31,195 bases of DNA. Source: JAXMAR01 sp046350295. Its GTDB lineage: Bacteria; Planctomycetota; Planctomycetia; Gemmatales; Gemmataceae. Within the stretch, counting starts at the first letter, position 1, and each line of letters starts with the position of its first letter. The stretch is taken from NCBI GenBank assembly GCA_046350295.1, contig JAXMAR010000066.1:1-31195 (forward strand), given 5' to 3'. The position numbers and the translations under genes are program-made. Below are positions 6,784-14,905 of the stretch, one piece after another. The notes below the pieces were generated by a model. It was not told the DNA's origin, searched no databases, and was given only the letters and a program-made list of their open reading frames with translations.

Positions 6784-9700
6784 TCACCGCTCCTCCTTCG
6801 CCAGCGCCGCTCCGCGTATCATGCGGAACTGCGGGCTCCGCACGATGGCAAGCACCGCCGCCGTCACGCGTTCCTCGTTCTTCGCCAGCTGTGAAACCAT
6901 GTCGTCGATCAGCGTTGCGTCCGAGAGAGTCGTCGCGCGTCCAAGGGCATAACCCAGCAGCCGCTGGCAGAAGAGACGCACGATGACGTCGCGCTTCTTC
7001 GTCAGCAAATAGAGGCGCAAGCCTTCGATCCCCTCGAACTCCGTGCCGTCCTTCAGCTTGGACCGGGCGTCGATCGGCAAACCGCCCGACTCCTTGGTGC
7101 GCCAGCGGCCGATGGCGTCGAAGTTCTCGAAGGCGAAGCCGTAGGGGTCAATGCGAACATGGCACACCGCGCAGGAGGCGACGGTCGTGTGCTTCTCGAC
7201 CATCTGCCGCGTCGTCCGCTTGTCGGCGCCCCCTTCTTCATCGGGCAGGATCGGCACATCGGCGGGCGGACGCGGCAGCTTTTCCCCCAGGAGCGTCTCC
7301 ACGACCCAGTTGCCGCGCAGCACCGGACTGGTGCGCGACGCGCCCGATTGCTTGGCGTGAACGCTCGCCAGGCCGAGGACGCCGCCCCGGCCGTACTTGC
7401 GCACCCCGTCGACCTTGCGCCAGGCCGGCCCCGACACGCCCGGAATGCCGTAGTGCCGGGCGAGCGTTTCGTTCAGGAACGTATAATCGGCGTCGAGGAT
7501 GCGCGTGACCGGCCGATCGGACTGGAAGAGATCGAGGAAGAACAGGATCGACTCCTCGTAGATCACCTCGCGCAGCGCCGCGTTGAAGGTGGGGAAGAGC
7601 TTCTCGTTCTTCTCCTTGAGCCCTTCGAAGCCACGAACATGGATCCACTGCGTCCCGAACTCGATGGCGAGCGCCCGGGCTCGGTCGTCCTTGAGCATGC
7701 GCCGCGTCTGCGCCTCCAGGACGCTCAGGTCTCGCAACTTGCCGGCGCTGGCAAGACGGCGCAGCTCGTCGTCCGGAGCGGACGACCAGAGGAAATAGCT
7801 GAGGCGGGAGGCGAGCTCGTGATCGTCGACGAGGCCGGGGGCGGCGCCCGGCGGCGCTTTCTCGATGCGGAACAGGAACGCCGGGGAGACAAGGACGCGC
7901 GTCAGCACGCCGCGGAACGCCTCGTCATGTCCCGCCCCTTTCTTGCGGATCGCCTCGTACAACGCGAGCAACTCCGCCTTCTGCTTCTCCTGGAGCGGGC
8001 GGCGATAGGCCCGGCCGGCGAAGTCGAGCAGCGCCTCCATCTGCTTCGGGATCGCCGCCTCCTCTTCCGCAAGGAACGCGACCGCACGCTTCTTGAACGC
8101 CGGCCGCTGCCCCTCGAAGAAGGCCACCATTGACTTCGGCTGGTCCTGGGTGACGAAGCCGATGAACTGCGGCAGGTAATCGTTCTCGGCGACGGCCTGG
8201 CGGCTGACGAAGCGCTGCTCCGACCAGAGGCGCTCGAGGCGGCGTGCCTGCGCGTCGTCCAGGAAAAGACGGAGCAGCGGCTCGTCCTCGCGGTGGAACA
8301 TCTTGAGCGAGACGACCTCGTCGGTCGGCACGACGACGGGGAAGCAAAGGAACAGCGGGAACACGGCGCGGAAGTCGGCGGCGCCCTGAAGCAGGCGCTT
8401 GTAAGCGCCCGACGCGGGCGACCCGAGCACGGCGCCGTCCCAGCGCGTCGTCGGCCCGGGAGCGTCGGCGGCGACGCGCACCTGGAACGCTTGCTCCGGC
8501 GCCGGCGTCTCGATCCGCGCCTCGACGACGAACTCGCGCCCCTGAAACAGCGCCGCCGGGAGCGTGACCCGGATGACCTCGTCCCCCGCGGCGCTCAGGC
8601 TGGCGGCGTCGACCGTGCCGGCGCCTCCGAAGCGCTCTTTCGCGAGTCCGAACTTCGTCCCGGTCGCGCGCGGCTTCGCGAGCTTTTTCACCTCGACGCC
8701 GGTGAAGAGCGGACTATCGACGCTCACCAGCTTGTCGTACAACAGGCGATCCGGAGACTTTTCGTCCGCCGGTCGCGGGCCGGAAAGCAGCGCTTGGGCC
8801 ACGCCTGCCAGCTTCGCCGCCTCGGCCTGACGCTCCGGATCCGCTACGGCCCCGCGCCAGCGACCCAGCACCGAGCCGGGCGGGAGCAGCGGCGCCGCCT
8901 TGCCGCCGCTGGAGCCCTTGGACGGACCATAGGCGAAGCTCCAGGTGTCGGCGTTGCCGTGCTTGTCGGCGTGCGGATTGGCGGCGGTCACGGTGTCGAC
9001 GACGTCCTTGGCAAGGTCCCAGGCCCGGCCTTCCTTCACGTCTTCCGCCACGCTGAACGCGATGTCGGTCATGTCGCATACGTGATCGCCGTCGCGCGCG
9101 TCGACCGCGAGCACCAGCACGTCCCCCTTTGCCACCTTGAGAATCCGTGCCGGCGCCGTGATCTCCTTGCCGAGATCGAGCGTCCCTTCACCCAGGACCG
9201 TGGCCGCGGCGCCGCGGCGTTGCTCGAGCCACCAGGCCACGCCGTTGCCGCAGGCCGGATGGGCGTGCGTCACCCGGAACGTGACGCGGACCGACCCCTC
9301 GACCGGGCTCTTCCAGGCGACGGCCACAAACTCCTTCGGCATCGGATGAACGCCCACACCGTGCCCGGAAATGCGGCCCGGGATCAGGACCGCGGCGTCC
9401 GCCGTGTTCGTCACCAGCACCGGCAGGTCCGTCCCCTTCTTGTGCCAGCCGAGGATCGTCGGTCGCTTCTCGTTCTTCGCGGTCCTTTCCTCGAGTAACG
9501 TCAGCGGGACGGCCGGGATGGTCCGGGGGCGCTCCGTCTTCCTGCGCGGCTCGAGGGCGGCGACTTCGATCCAGCGCTGGAGGAAGGCGGGATCGAGCGC
9601 ATGCTTCCTGGCGAGGTCGACCAGTGTCACTCCGGTGTCAGTGGCGGCATCCTGGACGGCGGCCAGATACGTGGCGGCGTTCACAAAGACGGAGGGATAG

Positions 9701-10956
9701 TCCAGCTCGAAGGCGGGACCGAACTCGGCGTAGTCGCGCAGGAGAAGCGGCGGTTTGCCGGGGCCTTCGAAGCGCGGCCGCGTCCAGACGATGCCGCCCC
9801 TTTTTGCCGGCGCCAGCGGGCGCGCGGCGAGGTAGAGCGTGATGTCCGCGGCTCCGGGCGGCGGCTTCACGCTCACGCGCAGCGGGATGTTTTCGACAGC
9901 GGGCGGGTCATTCGGGACCTGCCGCGTCAGGTTCTCGACGTAGCCCGTCCCGGCGGGCGTCATGTACGAGCCGATCTTCGCCGTCTTCCACAACGCCTCC
10001 TGCCAGGCGACCACCTCGGCGGCGAGAGCGGGAGCCTCTTTCTCGGTGGCCGTGCGCCAGCGGGCGCGGATGGCGGCGAGCGGCTCGGACTCACCCTTGT
10101 CGGTGAGGGTCTGCCAGATGGTCTCCAGGTATTTCTTGTGCAGCTTCTCCTTGGCGGCGACTTCGCCGATACCGATCATGCCCGCGCGCAAGGCGTCACG
10201 ATGCCGGATCGTAGCCGACAGGTAGGGTTGCACGGCGAGCTTGCCGTCCCCCGTCACATAGTCCGCATAGAACTTTCGCAGCGCGGCGAGGCTTTCGTCC
10301 GTCCAGTCGCGCCGTGTCTTTCCTGCCGAGAAGCGGAAGCCGTCCGGCAGGAGGACGGCGTGCTCTCCGATCTCCTTGGCCGCTTTCAGATAGCGGTTGA
10401 ACAGGGCAGGGGTGACATCGGAGAGAGACTCAGCCGCGTTGGTGAAGCCCTCGCCCCCGGCGCCGTCGGCGGGGAACTCGCGGGCCGGTTTGAGGTCGAC
10501 GCCGGTCAGGTCGCGGATGGTGCAATCGTATTCGGTATTGCTCAGCCGCCGCAGCGGCACGTGACCCGGATCGCCGCTGCGGGCCCGGGCCTCGGCGTCG
10601 AGCATGCCGCGCGCCCAGGCGACAAGGGTCTTGATTTCCTCAGGGCTCGGCTGCGGCTTCCCCTTGGGCGGCATCTCCCCCGCCTCGAGTTGCTCGATGA
10701 CGTGCGGCCAGGGCTTGACATCCTTGCGCACCGCCTCCAGCGAGCCGAAGCGCTCCAGGTCCAACTCCCCCTTGTGCGCCTTGGTGGAATGGCACGCGTA
10801 GCAGTATTTCTGCAGCAACGGCCGCACGCGCCCGGCATAAACGTCCCCCGGCTCGCCCCCGGACACCGGCGCCTCCGGCCGCGACCAGGCGAGAAAGGAC
10901 AGAGCGGCCGCCAGCCCGGCGAGCACGAACCACGCGGAAAAAGTTCTGCTTTTCAA
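6784..10956 (-). CDS. Large secreted planctomycete cytochrome-c / DUF1587-1592-1588-1585 protein
   Basis: A 1390-aa exported protein of a planctomycete-typical family; proposed roles (polysaccharide degradation or redox) are unproven. A signal or anchor helix at 6-25 is followed by a haem-binding CYACH at 52-56 inside the planctomycete cytochrome C domain (to about 115). DUF1587 follows (RLSNTEYDCTIRDLTGVD, about 130-195). The C-terminal third holds DUF1595/1592 (LSYFLWSSAPDDELRRLA), DUF1588 with a second CxxCH (CAVCH at about 1261-1265, RIDPYGFAFENFD), and DUF1585 (RLFCQRLLGYALGRATTLSD). The long middle (about 250-850) includes a beta-sandwich-like stretch (GHGVGVHPMPKEFVAV onward). The start codon is TTG at 10956, with AGAGGGA 6 nt upstream. 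The DUF1552 gene that often follows is absent. Much of the 1.4 kb is GC-rich and gives long antisense shadows. Confidence 0.92.
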   Translation of the reverse strand: MKSRTFSAWFVLAGLAAALSFLAWSRPEAPVSGGEPGDVYAGRVRPLLQKYCYACHSTKAHKGELDLERFGSLEAVRKDVKPWPHVIEQLEAGEMPPKGKPQPSPEEIKTLVAWARGMLDAEARARSGDPGHVPLRRLSNTEYDCTIRDLTGVDLKPAREFPADGAGGEGFTNAAESLSDVTPALFNRYLKAAKEIGEHAVLLPDGFRFSAGKTRRDWTDESLAALRKFYADYVTGDGKLAVQPYLSATIRHRDALRAGMIGIGEVAAKEKLHKKYLETIWQTLTDKGESEPLAAIRARWRTATEKEAPALAAEVVAWQEALWKTAKIGSYMTPAGTGYVENLTRQVPNDPPAVENIPLRVSVKPPPGAADITLYLAARPLAPAKRGGIVWTRPRFEGPGKPPLLLRDYAEFGPAFELDYPSVFVNAATYLAAVQDAATDTGVTLVDLARKHALDPAFLQRWIEVAALEPRRKTERPRTIPAVPLTLLEERTAKNEKRPTILGWHKKGTDLPVLVTNTADAAVLIPGRISGHGVGVHPMPKEFVAVAWKSPVEGSVRVTFRVTHAHPACGNGVAWWLEQRRGAAATVLGEGTLDLGKEITAPARILKVAKGDVLVLAVDARDGDHVCDMTDIAFSVAEDVKEGRAWDLAKDVVDTVTAANPHADKHGNADTWSFAYGPSKGSSGGKAAPLLPPGSVLGRWRGAVADPERQAEAAKLAGVAQALLSGPRPADEKSPDRLLYDKLVSVDSPLFTGVEVKKLAKPRATGTKFGLAKERFGGAGTVDAASLSAAGDEVIRVTLPAALFQGREFVVEARIETPAPEQAFQVRVAADAPGPTTRWDGAVLGSPASGAYKRLLQGAADFRAVFPLFLCFPVVVPTDEVVSLKMFHREDEPLLRLFLDDAQARRLERLWSEQRFVSRQAVAENDYLPQFIGFVTQDQPKSMVAFFEGQRPAFKKRAVAFLAEEEAAIPKQMEALLDFAGRAYRRPLQEKQKAELLALYEAIRKKGAGHDEAFRGVLTRVLVSPAFLFRIEKAPPGAAPGLVDDHELASRLSYFLWSSAPDDELRRLASAGKLRDLSVLEAQTRRMLKDDRARALAIEFGTQWIHVRGFEGLKEKNEKLFPTFNAALREVIYEESILFFLDLFQSDRPVTRILDADYTFLNETLARHYGIPGVSGPAWRKVDGVRKYGRGGVLGLASVHAKQSGASRTSPVLRGNWVVETLLGEKLPRPPADVPILPDEEGGADKRTTRQMVEKHTTVASCAVCHVRIDPYGFAFENFDAIGRWRTKESGGLPIDARSKLKDGTEFEGIEGLRLYLLTKKRDVIVRLFCQRLLGYALGRATTLSDATLIDDMVSQLAKNEERVTAAVLAIVRSPQFRMIRGAALAKEER

Positions 10957-10991
10957 GAGCGGTCCCTCTGCAACGCTTCGCGCCGCGAAAA

Positions 10992-11043
10992 GTAGCTGAA
11001 TTCGTGAGAATTCAGACAGTCCGAACTCTCGCGAGTTCGGCTA
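10992..11043. repeat. Double-palindrome repeat element
   Basis: Two adjacent perfect hairpins: CTGAATTC-GTGA-GAATTCAG (10996-11015) and CCGAACTC-TCGC-GAGTTCGG (11021-11040). The whole unit is flanked by GTAGC on the left and GCTAC on the right, so the two halves are also related by inversion. It lies in the divergent region between the DUF1592 gene and yjbQ. A single-hairpin relative occurs at 13110-13133. Confidence 0.75.
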
Positions 11044-11130
11044 CGGCATATTCGGCTACCGCATAGTGTATCATGGACTCGCAGTCCGCCGAGAAGACCT
11101 GGTGAGCTGCGAAGCAGAAGGAGAGAGACG

Positions 11131-11547
11131 ATGGTCTTTCAGGACCAGTTGCACCTGTCGACACGCGGACACGGTCACATGCAGGACCTCACGCACCTCG
11201 TTCAGGCGCTCTTGAGCGTCGCGAATGTCAGCGTCGGCGTCGCCCACGTCTTCGCCGTCGGCAGCACCGCCGCTCTCGGCGCCATCGAGTTCGAGCCGGG
11301 ACTGCAAAAAGACCTGCCCGAGACGCTCGATCGCTTGCTGCCCCCGAGTCGAGAGTATGGCCACGAGCAAACCTGGCACGACGGCAATGGCCACTCCCAT
11401 CTGCAAGCGACGCTGCTCGGTCCGTCGCTGTCCGTGCCCTTCCGCGCGGGCAAGCTCCTGCTCGGAACCTGGCAGCAGATCGTCCATCTGGAGTGCGATA
11501 CGCGCCCGCGCGATCGGACCGTCGTGGTGACTATTCAAGGGGACTGA
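11131..11547 (+). CDS. yjbQ: YjbQ / UPF0047 family protein
   Basis: A 138-aa cytoplasmic protein of the YjbQ (UPF0047) family, often annotated as secondary thiamine-phosphate synthase on the basis of weak activity that rescues thiE mutants; its physiological role is not settled. The family signatures are clear: VGVAHVFAVGSTAALGAIEFEPGL (about 36-59 in outline), HDGNGHSHLQATLLGPS (83-99) and the C-terminal GTWQQIVHLECDTRPRDR (112-129). The length matches the family. AGGAGAGAGACG precedes the ATG. It is transcribed divergently from the DUF1592 gene and stands alone; no thiamine genes are nearby. Confidence 0.93.
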   Translation: MVFQDQLHLSTRGHGHMQDLTHLVQALLSVANVSVGVAHVFAVGSTAALGAIEFEPGLQKDLPETLDRLLPPSREYGHEQTWHDGNGHSHLQATLLGPSLSVPFRAGKLLLGTWQQIVHLECDTRPRDRTVVVTIQGD

Positions 11548-11864
11548 CGCCTCGGCGGCCAAAGCCCCCGACCGGGGCGAGAGGAAGGCCTGACCAATTC
11601 GGCGCGGGGAAGTTTGCAGACGCTTCACTTGGAAAAAAGTTCCCAAAAATCTCTTTTGTAGGCGAAAAATCTCTTGCTCGCTGCTGCGCTCCGATTACAA
11701 TGCTACTGTCCCGCTGAATGGTTCTTCGGTGACTGGGCGACATCGAAGCGACCTCAGCGGGACATTTCTTGCGCCTTCCTTTCTTATCCTCTCGCACTAT
11801 CAATGACCTGGGGCCGGACGCAAAGGGACGGTCCTTCTCGCTTTGGCACAAGGCCCGGTACCCG
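11548..11864. other. Intergenic region upstream of pdxH
   Basis: No convincing gene. It contains an 11-bp perfect inverted repeat TGTCCCGCTGA (11707-11717) / TCAGCGGGACA (11754-11764) with a 36-nt loop. Near the pdxH start, CGCAAAGGGACGGTCC resembles part of the palindromic element family seen at 21988 and 30022. Confidence 0.5.
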
Positions 11865-12482
11865 ATGCAACCCGTAGACCTTCCGCCGCTCGACGAAAGC
11901 GCCGTGCCGGCCGCGCCGTTTCCTCTCTTCGACGCCTGGATCAACCTCGCCGTCGCCGCCGCACTCCCCGAGCCTTACGCCGTCACGCTCGCCACCGCCC
12001 TGCCCGACGGCTCCCCCTCCGCGCGCCTCGTGCTGTTGCGCGGCTTCGACGAGCGCGGCTTCGTCTTCTTCACCAATTACCTGAGCCGAAAAGGCGGTGA
12101 GCTGGCGGCGAACCCGAAGGCGGCCCTCGTCTTCTTCTGGGCGCCTTTCAGTCGCCAGGTCCGCATCGAGGGACGCGTCGAAAAAACAACCGACAAGGAG
12201 TCGGACGCCTACTTCCATTCCCGCCCCGTCGGCCATCGCCTCGGCGCGTTCGCCTCGCCCCAGAGCCAGGTCTTGCCCGGCCGGCGCCCGCTCGAGGAGA
12301 AGATGGCCGAGATGGAGCGAACCTACGCGAATGGGGACATGCCGCGCCCCGACTGGTGGGGCGGCTACCGCGTCGTTCCCGATGTGATTGAATTCTGGCA
12401 GGGACAACTGAACCGCCTGCACGACCGCATCCGCTATCGGCGCGTCGGAGCCGATTGGGTCATCGAGCGGCTCGCCCCATGA
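11865..12482 (+). CDS. pdxH: Pyridoxamine/pyridoxine 5'-phosphate oxidase
   Basis: FMN-dependent oxidation of pyridoxamine or pyridoxine 5'-phosphate to pyridoxal 5'-phosphate, the last step of vitamin B6 supply; a cytoplasmic dimer. From the ATG at 11865 the product is 205 aa, close to the 218 aa of the E. coli enzyme. Conserved blocks: PFPLFDAWINLA (18-29), RLVLLRGFDERGFVFFTN (54-71, FMN contact), YFHSRPVGHRLGAFASPQS (116-134), WWGGYRV (164-170) and the family signature EFWQGQLNRLHDR (176-188), ending DWVIERLAP. An in-phase upstream ATG at 11769 would add 32 residues not seen in the family, in a repeat-like stretch, so it is rejected. No strong Shine-Dalgarno is visible at 11865. The gene is intact and marks the left edge of the damaged region. 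Confidence 0.93.
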   Translation: MQPVDLPPLDESAVPAAPFPLFDAWINLAVAAALPEPYAVTLATALPDGSPSARLVLLRGFDERGFVFFTNYLSRKGGELAANPKAALVFFWAPFSRQVRIEGRVEKTTDKESDAYFHSRPVGHRLGAFASPQSQVLPGRRPLEEKMAEMERTYANGDMPRPDWWGGYRVVPDVIEFWQGQLNRLHDRIRYRRVGADWVIERLAP

Positions 12483-13418
12483 CCGTGGGGCAGCCGCCTG
12501 GCCTGCCGGTCCGGCGGCTCGACTCGCGTCGTGTCAAAACCTTGTCGAGCGCGGCGACGGCAGCATCGGTCCACCGCCCGGCGGCACCGGCGTGACCGTC
12601 TCGGATAGACCCACGAGCCGTCGCCGGGCACGGAAGCCGGTCGTCGTGCCGGGAGTCGTCTTGGCCGGATGGTGGCGGACGGGGTCGTCGCGGTATCCTT
12701 CGACCCGAACACCTTGTTCACTTCCTTGGAGATGTCGTTGCGGATCTTGGTCCTGGATCGAGGTCGATGCTGATCTCGCGATGCCGTGGAAGATCCTGGT
12801 CGCCGTTGATGCGTTGTACTGGTTGATGCCAGCAGGCCGAGGAAGGTGGCGCAGGGCCTTGCCGAGCAGCCGGGTTGCATGACGGGGTTCTCCTGAGTTC
12901 CGTTGCGAGGAAGCCCATAGCGGCCCCGAGCGAACGCGGTCCAGAGGAAAAATCGCGCAGGTTTGTTTTGCCGTCACGCACGAGATCACGCAACACGCTT
13001 CCGGGGCGGCCGTCGGACGACTCTCGTCTTTGCGGGTCCCACATTTCGCTCGAGGGCGTTGTGGTTCGCTCGCTTGCCGATCACCGAGGCGTTCAGGAAG
13101 CGTCGCCGCCCGAACTCTCACGAGTTCGGCTACAACCGCCGGACGATCGCCTCCGTCAAGGTGGTGGTGGTTTTCGCCGTCGCCGAGCAGCGTGCCGTCG
13201 GCTTCCCCAGGCAGCAGTTCTTGTCCAGTTGGTGCGTCGTCGTCGCTCATCCTGGCGCTTGTAGTCCGGACAGCCCGCCGAGATCGTTCCGCCTCGGCCC
13301 TGGCCAACGTCGTGAAGCTGGGCGGTAAAGTGGAGCGGACGCCACAGCTCGACGGGACCAGGGTTGTCTGCATGGCTGCCGCCTGATCGCTGCCATTGCG
13401 ATCCCGCCTTCCCCATTC
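12483..13418. other. Gene-poor region with no intact gene recognised
   Basis: About 0.9 kb after pdxH holds only open frames without coherent protein signal. On the minus strand an ATG near 12880, preceded by AGGAG, opens a frame whose short pieces in alternating phases (TKIRNDISKEVNKVFG, ISIDLDPG) look as if they once belonged to a gene, but I cannot identify it. A second ATG near 13250 (minus) starts MSDDDAPTGQ and soon loses coherence. A palindrome at 13110-13133 interrupts the region. This is probably a decayed gene or two. Confidence 0.45.
13110..13133. repeat. Single-hairpin copy of the CCGAACTC palindrome
   Basis: CCGAACTC-TCAC-GAGTTCGG followed by CTAC matches the right half of the element at 10992-11043, with a changed loop only. 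It lies inside the decayed region. Confidence 0.7.
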
Positions 13419-14622
13419 TCATCGCCCCGCCGCCACCGGCCAGTACAGCATTGCCGGTGTTCGCCGGCGCCACGCGTACGCTCGCGCGGGCTGTCTGCCG
13501 CCAGCGTGAACAGGATGCCGATCGGCGCCGCGCCCGTGGCTCTCCCAGCGCACGTTCAGCTCCGTCGCGCTTCGCCCATCGTCGCGGGAAGCCGTGCCCT
13601 GGCTCGAACGTCCAGGAACCACCCCTTGGCGAGATCGAAGGTCGCCTTCCCGAGCAGCCGTCTCCAGGCCGTGGTCGCGCCCGCCTTCCATGGCCGTGCG
13701 CGTCTCTCCTTCGAGGCGGAGCGCGACAGGCGTCCCCAGCGCCCGTCACCTCCGTGGTCAGCCGCGCTTTTTCACCTGGCGTTCCTCGAACAGGGCCGTC
13801 TGGCCGCGAACGTTGTCGATCAGGTAGGTAGACGTAGGCGATGCGGTGGAGCAGCGGCGCCGACGATCTGCTTGTCGCCTTGTAGCCAGGGCGGAAAAAG
13901 CGGCGCGGCGGGGGTTGGCGTTCGGCCGTCCTGCCGTCCGCTCGCCTTCGCCCTTGTCCGCGGCAGGTCGCAGGCGCTCCGTTGAGGACAGGCCGTCCTC
14001 CGGGTAGTGGCAACCAGGCCGCTTGATGGCGGCCAGCTGGTCGCGCGGGTCGGCGCCCAGGAGCCGCTCCTCGCGATTGAGGCCGCCCCACTTGGCGAGG
14101 GAGCGTTCCAGCAGGTTCGCGATGCGCTTCGGGTCGTTGGAATTGATGGAGCCGAGCAGCACGCCGCTCGGGCTGACGCAATACGTCCCCTGCCGCGTTC
14201 CGCCGGGGTTGCGGTAGTGGCCCAGCTCGGCGAACTTCTGGAATAGCCGGCACTCCGGGTCCGTGCCGCTCTTGAGGTTCTGCAAGCGATAGACCTCGTC
14301 GGCCGCCGGGACGAACTTCTCGGCCAGCTTCAGCACCCGCGGGTCGGACCAGACAGACTGTCTGGCGATGACGCCGTTGTTTCAGGTGCAGGCCAGCGGG
14401 TGCCCGTTCATCGCCCACAGAAGGATCGGTTTGTCCTCCTTCTGGGCCGTCATCACCCCATCCCAGAACGTCGGCAGCCAGTGGACCGTCTCGAGGCTTT
14501 ACGCTCCTCCGCCTTGGGCCGGATGCGGTCGCGCCCACGCGGCGAAGGTCTTGTCGCCAGCTCCGCCGGCGGCCTTCGTCGGCCCCCAGCGCCACGACCC
14601 ACGCGACAAACAGACCGAGCAT
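13419..14622 (-). pseudogene. Thioredoxin-like planctomycete protein, frameshifted, with in-frame TGA
   Basis: GAGGAGGGA and an ATG at 14622 start a signal-like MLGLFVAWVVALGA, after which the frame is lost. In other phases the protein resumes: GAGDKTFAAWARPHPA; then ETVHWLPTFWDGVMTAQKED, KPILLWAMNGHPLACT, TGA, NNGVIARQSVWSDPRVLKLA, EKFVPAADEVYRLQ, and GTRQGTYCVSPSGVLLGSINS. Further fragments in shifted phases are PEDGLVLNGACRDLPR, YLIDNVRGQTALFEE, LLGKATFDLAKGWFLD and PIGILFTLAADSPRE, ending YWPVAAGR-stop at 13419. It resembles a secreted thioredoxin-fold protein of about 400 aa whose redox site would be Cys-Thr-X, X being the TGA codon at 14384-14382. At least four phase changes indicate a pseudogene or bad sequence. 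The TGA is discussed as a possible selenocysteine codon. Confidence 0.6.
14349..14365 (-). promoter_or_regulatory. Hairpin resembling a bacterial SECIS element
   Basis: On the minus strand CCAGACA-GTC-TGTCTGG forms a perfect 7-bp stem with a 3-nt loop that begins with G. The stem starts 16 nt after the in-frame TGA and the loop 23 nt after it. This fits the published general bSECIS pattern: a short stem, a small apical loop with G among its first two bases, and roughly 16-37 nt between UGA and the loop. The palindrome could also be chance. Confidence 0.4.
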
Positions 14623-14905
14623 CGCCGTCCCTCCTCAGCCGCTTGCGACATCGATCGCTCAATCGAATCCGCGTGCCACCGCCGCGTCCATCGAACACAT
14701 CATGTTCCGACTGAATTGCGAAAGCAAGAGCATTTGTCCGTCGCGCCCTTGGGCAGAGCTAAAAAGCCGGCTGCGTCTGCCGGTCAACGCTCCTGGCGCT
14801 CGGGCATGGATTTTGTTCGTTCGGCGAAGGAACAGAGGACGCGCGTGGTGGCTCTTCTTCGAGCAAATCCAGCAGGCCCGGTGGACCCATTCGAGCCGGA
14901 TTCGA

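Noticed and set aside
8293..10995. Two long plus-strand ORFs (8293-9498 and 9601-10995) inside the DUF1592 gene
   Set aside because: Antisense frames of a gene with clear domains; composition is Arg/Gly-rich without motifs.
11769..11864. Upstream ATG of pdxH
   Set aside because: It would add 32 residues absent from the family, encoded in a repeat-like spacer; the ATG at 11865 fits the family length.
14349..14365. Reading the palindrome after the TGA as a transcription terminator
   Set aside because: The stem is only 7 bp with moderate GC and no T-tract, and it lies inside the reading frame.
13156..14622. 488-aa minus-strand ORF taken as a real protein
   Set aside because: Only its first 14 residues look natural; conserved pieces of the thioredoxin-like gene lie in other phases, so it is an accidental open frame through a pseudogene.
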